NCBI GenBank assembly: GCA_030248215.1
Contig: JASANG010004062.1
Location: forward strand, 1-64,000
Direction of reading: 5' to 3'
DNA: 64,000 nt
Source: Enoplolaimus lenunculus
Lineage: Eukaryota > Nematoda > Enoplea > Enoplida > Thoracostomopsidae
Shown here: one piece after another, positions 33,964 to 45,134 of the stretch
How positions within the stretch are numbered: position 1 is the first letter of the stretch
Layout: every line of letters begins with the position of its first letter
The notes under the pieces: generated by a model
Database searches by the model: none
Told to the model about the DNA's origin: nothing
What the model saw: the letters and a program-made list of their open reading frames with translations, nothing else
Translations under genes and position numbers: made by a program

Positions 33964-34150
33964 ATAATGTATTTTTAAAGTTTTTTAGTAATAGAAACAC
34001 AAGTTGTAGTCTGTGTGTGTGGATTTGACCCCGTTTTTCAAGTAAAAAATATATACAAAAAATACGTACAGCAAGTACTTACTATTAGTTTGCTGTTGCT
34101 TGCAGCATTATAATTGTTAAAATATATCAGTAATGCAGCAAAAACAAACT

Positions 34151-34335
34151 GGCCCATGTATAAATAGAACAGGGCCGGATTGTTTTCCTGCGATGCTGTG
34201 ATACGAGTCAGTTTAAGTTTTAGACTCAACTTTTTTGCTTAGGCTTAGGTTCGTCGTTACGCTTAGGCTTAGGCCAAGGCTTAAGCCTACGAATATCTTT
34301 ATACTACTGTTCCGACCCTGTCCTATACATGGGCC
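34151..34335. mobile_element. Family B element
   Basis: GGCCCATGTATAAATAGAAC to CCTGTCCTATACATGGGCC; core has TTGCTTAGGCTTAGG and later degenerate hexamers. Confidence 0.85.
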
Positions 34336-34755
34336 ATTATTTGTTCTGTGCAGGAACAGTGTTCAAAATACGTATGTTGAGCACTTCAGCTTAAATAAAC
34401 CTTAAGGTTACAACAGATCTCACTGTTGATAGGCGTTTACCATCACCACTTAGCTAATTGAGCTATAGTTGCTTGACGCTCGACTCCGCCGAATACCGTT
34501 GTCTATTGCATGTACATCGTTTGCAATTAGTTGCTAATAGTATACTCTATACAGAAAGGGATTAAAGATAACTTCAATTTCTAATTATTACCAAATGTGC
34601 CCCAATCGGGCAAACATGAGTTATATGGTGACGAATGTTGTAGATTTATTATAAGTATCCCGTTTACTCAGACACCCAATTTATTTATTCTTTTTTATTC
34701 CAGCAGTCACATTAAAGCGTTGAAGTTCTTTCAATAAAGTAAGTATATTTTAGAC

Positions 34756-35207
34756 GGCCATGTTACTTTAAGTGGCGTCCAGGTTTCTGGTGGGTCTACA
34801 AAAGAGTATGTTTAGATTCTAGATTACTTCCTGGTGGATCTATAAAAGAGTATGTTTAGATTCTAGATTACTTCCTGGTGGATCTATAAAAGAGTATGTT
34901 TAGATTCTAGATTACTTCCTGGTGGATCTATAAAAGAGTATGTTTAGATTCTAGATTACTTCCTGGTGGATCTATAAAAGAGTATGTTTAGATTCTAGAT
35001 TACTTCCTGGTGGATCTATAAAAGAGTATGTTTAGATTCTAGATTACTTCCTGGTGGATCTATAAAAGAGTATGTTTAGATTCTAGATTACATTTTTTGC
35101 TTAGGCTTAGGCTTAGGCTTAGGTTTAGGAACTCATTTTTCAACGCTTAGGCTTAGGCTTAGGAATACGCTTCATCTACTGTTGCACCCTTTAAAGCAAC
35201 ATTGGCC
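34756..35207. mobile_element. Family A element enlarged by an internal array
   Basis: Left end GGCCATGTTACTTTAAGTGG, right end CCCTTTAAAGCAACATTGGCC-type. TTTTAGAC and TTTTAGAG flank it directly (8 bp, one change). The core has four consecutive TTAGGC units near 35,098-35,123. Most of its extra length is the 44-bp array listed next. Confidence 0.9.
34785..35092 (+). repeat. 44-bp tandem array within a family A element, about 7 copies
   Basis: Unit contains TTCCTGGTGGATCTATAAAA and GAGTATGTTTAGATTCTAGA. Only the first copy (GGGTCTAC) differs; the other six are near identical, so the amplification is recent. The unit is the element's own left subterminal segment. Confidence 0.95.
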
Positions 35208-35428
35208 TTTTAGAGATTCTGTAGGTTTGTATATGAATTTACAAAAATTACGGACACAACCCACGTTCTCCTCGACAAACTTAATCCTAATCAATCGTAA
35301 AGCCTAATCCTAAGCCAACGGCAAAACAATTTCAAAAACTATGGATGGGACGAATCTACGCCAATTCGTAGCCCGACAACTTGTCGCCCAAAGGTGTCCT
35401 AAAGTAAATTGCTATGAATAAATGTAAG

Positions 35429-35614
35429 CAGTGGCGGATCTAGGATCTCAAAATGGGGGGCCAAAATTTCACAGGTAATAAACTTATTTTTGACCCATAC
35501 TGTAGTGACCGAAATAAAAGGGGGGTCCCCATTTTGAGTCCCAATATAATTTTTGTCGAGATGCTGTTGGGAGGGGGGCCACGGCCGGGGTGGCCCCCCG
35601 TGGATCCGCCATTG
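35429..35614. mobile_element. Family C hAT-type MITE
   Basis: CAGTGGCGGATCTAGG to GGATCCGCCATTG. Direct flanks AATGTAAG and AGTGTAAG form an 8-bp duplication with one change. Interior has ATCTCAAAATGGGGGGCC and TTTTTGTCGAGATGCTGTTG. Non-coding. Confidence 0.9.
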
Positions 35615-35891
35615 AGTGTAAGCACAATTTTTAGTTGTAATCCTATGTCTAAGCTTTAAGCTTAAAAGCGTAATGATCGAGCGACGAATTGTCGTGATAC
35701 CAGAGAGTTGAAACTGTTCCAATGTTGAATTACCGCCAAATCGATGTACTGTGTTTGATATTTGAATTCTGTATTGTTTTCGCTCTGGAAACGCTGATTT
35801 TTGTATTATTTTTTAGTTTTCAACACACGTCCGCTACCAAAATCACACACACTTTTTTATCATTTCTATACATATTTTACTGCGTTTCAAT

Positions 35892-36060
35892 CAGTGGCGG
35901 ATCCAGGATCTCAAAATGGGGGGGCCAAAATTTCACAGGTAAACTTACTTTTGACCCATACACAAACCACGAACTATTGTCACAAAATTGCTATATAATT
36001 TTTGTCGAGATGCTGTTGGGAGGGCCACGGCCGGGATGCCCCCCCATGGATCCGCCATTG
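35892..36060. mobile_element. Family C hAT-type MITE
   Basis: CAGTGGCGGATCCAGG to GGATCCGCCATTG; flanks GTTTCAAT and GTTTTAAT (8 bp, one change). It shares ACAAACCACGAACTATTGTC with the copy at 46,414, so these two form a subfamily. Confidence 0.9.
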
Positions 36061-36524
36061 GTTTTAATGCACAACAACAATTCACATCAAAAAACGTGTC
36101 ACTGTTGCTGTTTTTGGCTACAGTTTCCACTTGGCGGATATTCAAGGGACGGCCACCGCCCCCCCCCGGTATACTTGCGAACAGGAATCACATTCCTGTA
36201 TTAAGTTTTTTTGTCGGCACTAAAATGACGTTCGGATTCGGGTCGGTTTCGCTCGAGAGTTTGATTTTTTTTTGTTTTCAGCCTTAATAAATCTCGCCGC
36301 GGTTCCCGCCGTTGTTTCTCACAACGTTTTTGGATATAATCGCCACTGTGCGCAGTTGCAATCTGTTACGAGAACGTTGTGCGCAGTTTAGCGCAAACTT
36401 AAAGTTTGAAAATTCGTAAAAAAAGTCACTGCAAAAAACACCTTTTCGTGTATGAGAAGTTTTTTTAACTTTTTTCAAAAATCAATCCACCTTTTCCTTG
36501 TTTCTATGCATGTGTGTATATTTA

Positions 36525-36606
36525 CATATATATATACATATACATATACATATATATAGCTATATAGCTATATATAAGTATATATATGTATGTATATATT
36601 ATATAT
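36525..36606. repeat. TA-rich microsatellite
   Basis: TATATACATA/TATAGC repeats. The preceding 36,070-36,480 has no recognisable feature. Confidence 0.75.
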
Positions 36607-36975
36607 CAGGGATCGACCGAATATTAATTTTACCGGATACCGGAACCAGAGCCGGATGTTAATCGGATATAGGGTATAAATTTGTACACTGTTGAAAGTA
36701 TTTAAGTGGTGCAAAAGTATGTATTTGTGTATTTATGGTAAATTATTGGCTTGAATTTTTCGTTTCATGTCAGTGTCCACTCTTGACTTGTCCGAATTTG
36801 CAGTCGCTGCAAAATATCTTGTATTTCGACATGTAATATGCAGTTGTATGATATTTGGAACCACAACCGTATTAAATATCCGGTATCCGGTAGGTTTATA
36901 CTGGATGCCAGAACTGGATACGGATGTCGCTTTTTGCCGGATTTTAAACCGGAACCGGATATCCGGTCAATCGTT
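36607..36975. mobile_element. Family V element (GGATATCCGG type)
   Basis: AGGGATCGACCGAATATTAA at the left and ATATCCGGTCAATCG at the right are imperfect inverted ends. CCGGATACCGGAACC and CCGGAACCGGATATCCGG occur subterminally. It resembles family E in style but not in sequence. Partial relatives lie at 39,055-39,090 and 48,088-48,180. Confidence 0.55.
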
Positions 36976-37246
36976 GATATATACATGCATGCATTCGTAG
37001 TAAATGGTACATCGACTATACAGAATTTGAACCCCTTAGAAATTGAACAAAAAGTAGTCTATCCTATAGATCTTGACGAGCTGAAATTCAACGGTACAAC
37101 ATTTATGACTGGTTTATATTTCGTGCCACCGTCAATGGTACATACATGGATATGTATAGAAAACGGCAATTGCAGTCAGAAGACGGAGGCGATTTTTGGC
37201 TGAAACAAAGTTGTATCATTCTATCATTTTCAACTTGCCAAACATC

Positions 37247-37417
37247 AGCCCATGTATAAACATCACAGGCTGAACGTTTTTCAGTGGGACTGCAATAGAG
37301 TAAGCTTAAGCGTTAGAGTAACTTGTTTCCTTAGGCTTTAGGTACAAGCTTATTTTTACGCGTAGGCTTGCGAACATGCTTATACTACTGGTACGTCCCT
37401 GTTCTATGCATTGGCCC
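37247..37417. mobile_element. Family B element
   Basis: GCCCATGTATAAACATCACA to CCCTGTTCTATGCATTGGCCC with CAATAGAGTAAGCTTAAGCG inside. TTAGGC units are few and decayed. Confidence 0.8.
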
Positions 37418-37595
37418 ACAGAGCGAAAAAAAATCACACAAGCATATACTTTCCATATTAAATTTGTATCGATTATGTCATGTGTCGGAATGCTACATAA
37501 CAAAAAATATGTGTTAATGGGGAGAGTAGGGTTTCGCTCCAGCACCCGGTCCATTTACACTCAAACTCCAATCTATGAAATCGCAGAATTAAACT

Positions 37596-37690
37596 CTGTA
37601 ATTTCAGATAATTTCAGACATTAAAGTTTGGAATTTTGCTGCTGACTTCAAAATCTGAAATTACACACTTTAATGTCTGAAGATTAGCGT
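37596..37690. repeat. Short inverted repeat of about 95 bp
   Basis: TCAGACATTAAAGT at the left pairs with ACTTTAATGTCTGA at the right. CTGTAATTTCAGA and TCTGAAATTACA add a second nested pair. It may be a tiny MITE. Confidence 0.6.
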
Positions 37691-37782
37691 AGTTTTATCA
37701 CTGAAATTCAAGAATACAAACACTGAATATTCAACAATTAAATACTTTACCACCAAACAGATGTTTTAAGTTTCGAAATATC

Positions 37783-38083
37783 TAACGGTGGCGCTATACA
37801 TATGATGACGTCCGGTGCCGTCCGTCACTCGTCCGGTGCCGTCCGTCACTCGTCCGGTGCCGTCCGTCACTCGTCCGGTGCCGTCCGTCACTCGTCCGAT
37901 GCCGTCCGTCACTCGTCCGGTGCCGTCCGTCACTCGTCCGGCGCCGTCCGTCACTCGTCCGATGCCGTCCGTCACTCATCCGGTGCCGTCCGTCACTCGT
38001 CCGGTGCCGTCCGTCACTCGTCCGGTGCCGTCCGTCACTCGTCCGGTGCCGTCCGTCACTCGTCCGTCACCGCGATACCCTAA
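37783..38083. mobile_element. Family G-like element with a 21-bp minisatellite
   Basis: The left flank GGTGGCGCTATACATATGAT and right flank CGCGATACCCTAA resemble the GGGTTGCGCTATAC end of family G. The cargo is about 12-13 copies of a 21-bp unit built on GTCCGGTGCCGTCCGTCAC, occasionally GTCCGATGCC. The unit is related to the arrays at 49,501 and 56,589. Confidence 0.65.
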
Positions 38084-38356
38084 TATCGTTTTAAATATTA
38101 TTATCTGCTTCGCGTCACGGTAAGTCATTACACGAAGATGATATAATACAATGTGCATTGCATATATTGTGTATAGGACGTATTTCATATGACTTAATTT
38201 TTACCCCAAGGTCCCTTGAAGAATCGTGTGCCCTGAGAGAACTTGTAAACGTTTTTACATAGTACGTATGTACCTAAATATATATCAATCAACAACATGC
38301 AGAACAAAATATCAGAAAAATTTTTCACACTTCACGTCAACCGCGATTATAATTCT

Positions 38357-38394
38357 ACATTATTAAAGCTAGAACGCCTCACATACGTATTTTG
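38357..38394 (+). repeat. Dispersed ATTAAAGCTAGAACGCC motif, copy 2
   Basis: TATTAAAGCTAGAACGCCTC then ACATACGTATTTTG; second copy of the motif at 30,042. The region from 38,095 to 38,890 has no other feature I recognise. Confidence 0.6.
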
Positions 38395-38896
38395 CGTCCA
38401 TCGTAGAACAAATATTTATGTAGACATATATAATTTAATAATAACGCAATTCTATACGTGTACAGAATGAAAACGTTAACACAGTGCTAACTTCAAGTGT
38501 CTAAGAGTCAAAATTGACTCGCTCTTCGTGCAATATAACCTTTCCGACAGTTTCAACAGGTTTTGTTTTGCTTTAGAAAAAAATATTGAACACATGCCAA
38601 ATCGATCACATTACACAAATTACACATGTGTGCAACTACGTTTACTACTAGTAAACTTTAAAGCTAATAAGCAACCAATGTTTTTTTGTTCGAAGTAATA
38701 CCGCCATTGGCTTCCGCTGATTTCGGTGATTTTTAATTTCCTTGAAATTCTGGTGGCCCAGTTTTAATTTTAGTTTGATGAATAATATTCGTTCAAACGA
38801 CAAATGTGTCGTGGTTGATTTGAATTTTGTAATGTATTCGAATATGACTTTTAAAATTATTAACCAGTGACGTGTTTGTTGCCAATTATGTAACAT

Positions 38897-39035
38897 CAAG
38901 GGTGTCCGCGGGAAATTATATTTGGGGGGCACCGAATAAATTTGGGGCACCCTTTGCAACTAAAGATTGTTTACTATTAGACCGACTCAATTTGGGGGCA
39001 CGAGTACCCAATGCGTCACCGTGGGGACGTCCTTG
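38897..39035. mobile_element. Small TIR element (family W)
   Basis: CAAGGGTGTCCGCGGG at the left and GTGGGGACGTCCTTG at the right are imperfect inverted repeats. Flanks TGTAACAT and CGTAATAT match at 6 of 8 positions. The interior repeats TTTGGGG-CACC motifs. Confidence 0.5.
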
Positions 39036-39715
39036 CGTAATATTCCAATATGCATTATCAAGAGACGGATATCCGGTCGCATACTGATATACATATATAC
39101 ATATACACTGCTCACTCTAGTTACATTTGAGCACATTTTCAATTTCCAAACAGTAAACAACCAATTAAACTTGGAGTTGCTGATTTTTAACCACCGTTTT
39201 TGAGCAGTTTTTCAATCAAAAATTTCAATATTCGTTTTTAAAAATTAAGCAGAGGAAAAGGAAATAGAAAATGAGAGAAAACAAAATAAAAAAAAGAAAA
39301 TAGAAAATGAGAGAAAACAAAATGAAAAAAAATTGCAATGTTTATAGTTGAAAATATAAAAATCAAGGCGTTTCAATCAAAGCTAAATCGCGTAGCAATT
39401 TTTGCATTTTTGCAAGATATGATTGCGTAATACGTGATTTACGGGGGAAGCGTATAACAAATAAAAAATCGTATAAGTTCGATCCGCATTAAGCCAACAT
39501 AGGATAGGCTCCTGCTGGCGGATCCAAGCAGGAGCCCACTCGAAATTCTAGGATTCCCAACAGGGATCAAAAGCAAAATTTTGCATTAAGATTTAGCGCT
39601 AAATTTCTATTTGGCTTCCTTCTCGCTTCGCAGACAAGCTTTAAACGCTAATTGGCGCACCCTTTGGCTTAGGCGACGTCTTCAAGCGCAACCGTAGGTA
39701 TAGGCTTCAGGCAAG

Positions 39716-39892
39716 GTGAACCCGGAAATCATGTTCCAGCATTTATTCACCTTCCGGTTTCGGAATTTTTTCACCTTCCGGTTCCGGCATATTTGCACCT
39801 TTTGGGTTCCGGCATATTTTCTCACTTTCCGGTTCGGGCATCATTTTTTCTCTTTCCGGTTCCGGTAAATTGTGATTCCGGTTGCACCCTGA
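39716..39892. mobile_element. Family E element, array-like truncated copy
   Basis: Five imperfect tandem units of TTCACCTTCCGGTTCCGGCA type end in GATTCCGGTTGCACCCTGA. The usual central segment is missing, so it is a short or collapsed E copy. Confidence 0.7.
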
Positions 39893-40114
39893 CGGCTTAT
39901 AGTTAAATACACGCTTAGTGGTCTAAATCTATTCAATAAAATAGCCAACGTTTCGTGGCGTACAGGCAATAAATTTAACTGCGTTTCGTTCGGCGGATAT
40001 GTTCCTGTGAAAAATTGACAAGAATTTTTCCAATTCTGAGACGACTGGGGTACGTTGTCATATTTGTACTTCAAGTACATCAAAGGGACTTAGGTGTCGA
40101 GTCTTTGAATTTCG

Positions 40115-40334
40115 GGCCCATGTAAAGATCAGGGGCGGAACGTTTTTCTATGGGACTAGAATAGAATAAGCTAAAGCTTTCACTGATTTTTTTTGCTTGG
40201 CTTAGGCTGAGGCTTAGGCTTAGGCTTAGGAATAAACTCATTCTTACGCTTAGGCTTAGGCTTAGGTTTAGGCTTAGGCTTAGGCTTTGGAATAAGCTTA
40301 TAATACTGTTCCGCCCCTGTTCTTTGCATTGGCC
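40115..40334. mobile_element. Family B element with perfect 8-bp duplication
   Basis: GGCCCATGTAAAGATCAGGG to CCCCTGTTCTTTGCATTGGCC-type. GAATTTCG flanks both sides exactly (40,107-40,114 and 40,335-40,342). It carries the cleanest telomere-like cargo in the window: two runs of CTTAGG repeats with three consecutive perfect units each. This copy defines family B as an 8-bp-duplicating, probably hAT-type element. Confidence 0.92.
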
Positions 40335-40689
40335 GAATTTCGCAATTCCTGTGAATATGGATATGAAAAAAATACCAAAATATTAACACCGTCACTGCAA
40401 CGTTTGTCTCATTGTGGTTTATTGGTTTAGAGGGGCTGGACCTGGTCAGCCCCCGTGGATCCGCAAGTCCCTTGAGGCAAGTAACCATTTTAATTGATAG
40501 TCTTTTTCGGCATAACCTACTTCTGCTACGTATACATACGTATAAAATATACCTAACTGTGAATTTGAGGTAAGCTTAACATACGTAAACATTTTTAGAT
40601 TTATATACCATTATATACCAATAAATAAATAAAGGAATGAAAAATAAATATACAAGTAAATATTTATACATACATACATACATATATTA

Positions 40690-40745
40690 GGGTGCAACCG
40701 GATACCAAAACCTGACGGAGCCGGAGCCGGATAATGAATTCAAAT
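40690..40745 (+). repeat. Solo family E-like end
   Basis: AGGGTGCAACCGGATACC followed by GGAGCCGGAGCCGGATA; no matching right end found. It lies directly after a CATACATA microsatellite. Confidence 0.5.
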
Positions 40746-40982
40746 TTAATACTAGATTGCATTCAGATATCAGAACGTAGCTTATAAATTTTTCTTCCGT
40801 GGCTTAAGAAATGTTTACGTGACAAAGTTTAACATCTCACACTATGCATTTTTAAAACTTTATCAACGACCCCTATTGTACTATTCTATGTTTTTGTAGC
40901 GTTGCGTTCAGTTGCAACATTCACTTGACTCGTGTTCCTTTAAATGGAGCCCAGTTTTCTTTAGGTCAAAGGTGACTAAGCT

Positions 40983-41165
40983 CAGGGATGGGAGTCAGGG
41001 TCTCAGTCTCAACAAGTCTCGATATTTGGCAAGTTTTGGTTTCTTGAGTCTCGGTGGTTTGGGACCGACTCTAGAAATAATTTCTTTTGAAAATTTTATG
41101 TTTTTCGGCGATGACCAAAAGTTGACCGAGACCGAGACTTCATTTCCGGTCTCCGCCAATCCCTG
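40983..41165. mobile_element. TIR element with GTCTC/GAGAC motifs (family R)
   Basis: CAGGGATGGGAGTCAGGGTC to CGGTCTCCGCCAATCCCTG, with inner TCTCAGTCTC facing GACCGAGACCGAGAC. CAGGG ends suggest hAT type, but no clear target duplication is seen. Confidence 0.6.
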
Positions 41166-42518
41166 GCTTGGAAACAGTTTATAATTTTTGCTTACTTATT
41201 TATAGACCCATGTTTACGCTGAATTTAGGCTTAGCCTTACGAATAATACAAATGTGCTGCTGATTTTTCAGCGTTATTGTTACCCATCACATTCAAAAAT
41301 CTACATTAGATGTGTGACAGAAAAAGTATGTAAAAGTAAGTAAGTCAGTCCGATGGTACTTACTTGGCATAAAAATACGAATTATGAAATAGCCCATGAC
41401 ATAATTCTTTGTATGCGACAAGTGCACGCCTTGTGATTGGTGATTACCTTAATACCATACTCAAATTCGATTGGCCGATGCGAATGCTGTCTTCAGATTG
41501 GCTAAGTAATCGCCGCGTGTTGGCTACCAAACAGTTAGTTTTACTGAGGAAAGTCGAATCAAGCAGGATTAAGTAATCAATCAGCAAACGCACAGCTTTA
41601 TCAAGACATAATTTCGCCTTGTGCTAACCCAAGTGGTAATTCCGCATTGGACTAGCCCAGTTTGGAATTGGGCTGAATTATCACGTAGGCTACCACATAT
41701 ATATTCTAACCCATTCGTTATTTCTACTTCAAATAATATGCTTAATTTTTTAAAAAATAATTTTAATCTCCACTTTTAAAAACAGGTCGGACGAAAATAG
41801 CGAGGGGGTGCATATAGAAGTTTTTTTATTGCAAACGAGCGAGCGAGCGAGCAATTTTTTTAACCTTTGCGTGTTATTCTACAATAATCGCTGTCCCCAA
41901 GTTTTGAAAACGGCTTACCTTAAGCCTAAACCTGGGCGGGGAGTGAACAAGAACCTTGAATGAGCGATTTTATAAAAAAAGTAGTACCGTCCCTACCTTA
42001 TACAATGTTAAAATTACATTTGGCTTCTAGCTTACTTCGCTAGCGAGTCATCTCTACCATTATATATACATGCTCCCACACACAGGTCACCACGGTCCAC
42101 CCCCATTTTTGGATCACCTGCTGAACCCCAGTGCATGGACAACTATGACAGCCATAGTTCTCAACTTCTGCACGGTCGGCCGCAGTTACACAAAATGAAA
42201 ATGCAACTATTACGTTAGTGCCGGCCCCCCCCCCGCTTTCAAACCACCCCACCCTGACAATCTAACATTCACAATGGTTCACACTACTACTTCCACCCTT
42301 GAACAGATGAAAACATCTCTCTGACGTTACAAAATTGTATTCATACTCTCTCTACCCACAGTCGTTTTTAAAAAACGCCGTCCTGTCCCAGGCCCATAGC
42401 ATTAAACAAGCTCTGCTGTCTATACAGACAGTCTGCGGTAGCTGTACGCAGACACACATATACTCTACTGTACCTTACAGCCGACACTCAAAAACAGACA
42501 CTCATAGTGTACGAGACA

Positions 42519-42707
42519 CAGTGCCGGAGCAGACAGGGGTCGGCGCTCCCACCAAAATCCAGGGTGGGGGCCCCAAAATCGCGAGCCAGAAGCCCGACGC
42601 ATTTTAAAACTTCGGCCGTTTTTGTTTTAACCGGTTACGGTAGATGGCCCCTTTAGGGGCGGAGGCCCCCCAAACGGGAGGTATTGGGGGTGGCTGCTCC
42701 GGCCGTG
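42519..42707. mobile_element. Family K element with 8-bp duplication
   Basis: CAGTGCCGGAGCAGACAGG to TGGCTGCTCCGGCCGTG. ACGAGACA (42,511-42,518) and ACGAGATA (42,708-42,715) are direct flanks, 7 of 8 matching. hAT-type by ends and duplication. Interior is G-rich and non-coding. Confidence 0.88.
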
Positions 42708-43572
42708 ACGAGATAGTCTAAAAAGTTTTAAAATTTAAAAAGCGAACCGACCCTCAACATTTAAAAAGAGTTACTCTAAGCATAAATAAATATATATGTA
42801 AATATTGGCGTGAGACACACAGACTGTATTTCGACTATACAAATACAAACTAGACTACCCCCCGCGTACACTCACGATGGTTCCCGTGTCCCATTCGGGC
42901 CTAAAGCAACATGGAACACAAAGGGTCTCAGTCCCTCGTTTCTGCCGTGAACAATTTTGGCCCACTAGAAATGATTCAACCTCGCTTGTAAGTTACGCCG
43001 CGCCTGACTGGATTAGTAATCTAGTAAAATTTGCTCCAAAAACATCGTTCAAAAACGCAACTACAGGGCCAACGGGTGCAAACTCAACTGTGAACGCATT
43101 CGCCCCCCCTGGCTAAACATTTAACTCACAATTTTTAAAAAATTAAATGCTGGCAAAATTTGGTTCGCAACCGTAAAAATGTTTTTGTTAGGTTTCACTA
43201 TTAACAGTTTCTGGTTCTGGTTTTACTAAACTGCTTTTGGGTTGAAACTGGTTGCAAGTCAGATTTGCGTTTTGCACATTTAATGCCACATTAACTTTTC
43301 AGGCCTAAAGACCTACGAGTAAGGAAACGCTGACCATCTGCGCCAAAGATTTCGACTAAAAACATTCACAGTAAGGGATGACCTGTGAAATTAGCAATTG
43401 AATCTCGATTTCGAATTTTAATAAAACTTAAATTTTTCATTGCTAATAATTCATTTTAAAATTGTACCAAATTTTACGCTCGCTTCGCTCTCGAAGTAAC
43501 TCCTGATAGCCAAGACACCGGCTAGTTAAAATATCCCGGCTATAATGTCTGATATGATCCTAAGAATCAGAA

Positions 43573-43993
43573 CCGTAGCCAGCTCACCTTGCTATGGGGG
43601 CTAAAATTTTTTCATGAGGAGCATACACTGTAAATTGCAGTGAGTTGATTTTAACTTAGAGTGAGTTAAATTACTCAGTCTGAGTTAGGACTATCAGAAC
43701 TCAGATTGGTGAGTTGATTCAACTCTATCTGAGTTCACTGATCAACTCACCCGGAATCATATCAACTGAGAGTGAAAATCAGCTTAACTCAGAGTGAATT
43801 AATGCATATTGTTATTAACTCAGAAATAACTCATTCACTAGCTGAGTTACTTATTTAACTCATTGGAATTTACAGTGTACAAGGCTTTTCAATAACTTCC
43901 AAACAAAGTTGAAAAAAAAGTTCTAGATAGGGCCAATATTTTTCTGGGGGGGCTGAGCCTCCCCCCCTGGCCTCCTTACTTGGCTACATACCG
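43573..43993. mobile_element. Family D element split by a nested element
   Basis: CCGTAGCCAGCTCACCTTGC at the left, CTTACTTGGCTACATACC at the right. The D sequence GAGGGGCATACAAGG is interrupted at its TA by the 252-bp element listed next and resumes at 43,878. Confidence 0.85.
43626..43877. mobile_element. Mariner/Tc1-like MITE nested in family D
   Basis: CACTGTAAATT at the left and AATTTACAGTG at the right are exact 11-bp inverted repeats, bordered by TA on both sides. A TA duplication fits Tc1/mariner mobilisation. The 252-bp interior is made of imperfect GAGTT/AACTC alternations and could fold extensively. No transposase. Confidence 0.85.
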
Positions 43994-44369
43994 GCAAAAA
44001 ATACGGTAACGTCTCTTGCCTGATTTCACTTTTAATATATTACCCACAATTTTGATTTGCTCAAATTGCTAACATATTCGTTTCTACTACTAAAAGCATT
44101 CAATTTGAAACTTTAAAAGTTGCAATTTTAATCGTGTAACTGCAAAATATGGCCTAATTTTTTACACGAGCTGCCCAAACAACATTAATTTAATAAACCA
44201 TCCCTATTTTGAACAATCTTCCAAGCTCTTAACATATTAATATCGACAGTCCCCAGCTTTAGTTTTCAGTTACACCCAGACATCGTTTGTCTGAAGCGCA
44301 GCAACGCGTCTCTCATTCCAACTATGTCTGGGATTCGCGTTACCAAGGCCAGTCTCCCAGAATCACGCA

Positions 44370-44425
44370 TATATATAAAAACATACACACACACATATAT
44401 ATATACACATACACATATACATATA
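44370..44425. repeat. (CA)n/(TATACA)n microsatellite
   Basis: ACACACACATATATATAC run. Surroundings 43,995-44,640 hold no recognisable element. Confidence 0.7.
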
Positions 44426-44638
44426 GTGACTTAAAAAGCTTTGTACAAAATTTTAAAAATTTTAAAATTTTGAAAAAAAAAATTTAAAAATCATCTAAAA
44501 AAGATTACTAAAAAGCCGTTGTTGTATACAAACGTGCATTTGTGTCGCTGTAAAAAGCGTATATACATACACACAGCAAAGAGTAGGACAAGGACAAATT
44601 TGTACTGTACAGCATACAAGCACATTGGTGGGCACCGC

Positions 44639-44664
44639 TGCTCTCTCTCTCTCTGTGTGTTGGT
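44639..44664 (+). repeat. (CT)n(GT)n microsatellite
   Basis: CTCTCTCTCTCTCTGTGTGT run. Confidence 0.85.
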
Positions 44665-44754
44665 GCTCCAATTGAAAATATTGTGTAACAGTTGGTGCCA
44701 GGGTGGACAGCGTAAGATTTGAAATTCAAAAATTAGCGCAGTGTTCCAAATCTT

Positions 44755-44865
44755 AATAAATAAATATTTAAAAACATAAATATATATGTATATGTCTATA
44801 TATGTATATCAACATATATATACATATATATTATATATATAAATATATATATATATAACCATGAA
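44755..44865. repeat. TATATA-rich microsatellite
   Basis: AAATAAATATTTA followed by TATATGTATATG/TATATACATATA runs. Confidence 0.75.
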
Positions 44866-45134
44866 CAAAAGCGGGTATGGACGTAGCCAGGGATTCAGTT
44901 CGGTAAAGTATAATAATTTTAAGCACAAGAATATTTATTGACGTCTATAATGCAGGTCAGTCTAAATTCCGGTATAAGTGATATTTTTTCAGTCTCCAGA
45001 AATTTCAGGGTGGGGGACAGATCCCTTTTATGCCTTCCATTGTTTATCCATTGAGAATGGCCAAAAACCAGTTTTGCCTGCGCCACAGGTTTCTTATTTT
45101 TCAGATTGGCATAACTTAGGTTAAGGCTGTTAAA

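Noticed and set aside
37766-38188. Frames repeating RHSSGAV or TRPVPSV
   Set aside because: Translation of a 21-bp tandem repeat, a multiple of three, which keeps any frame open.
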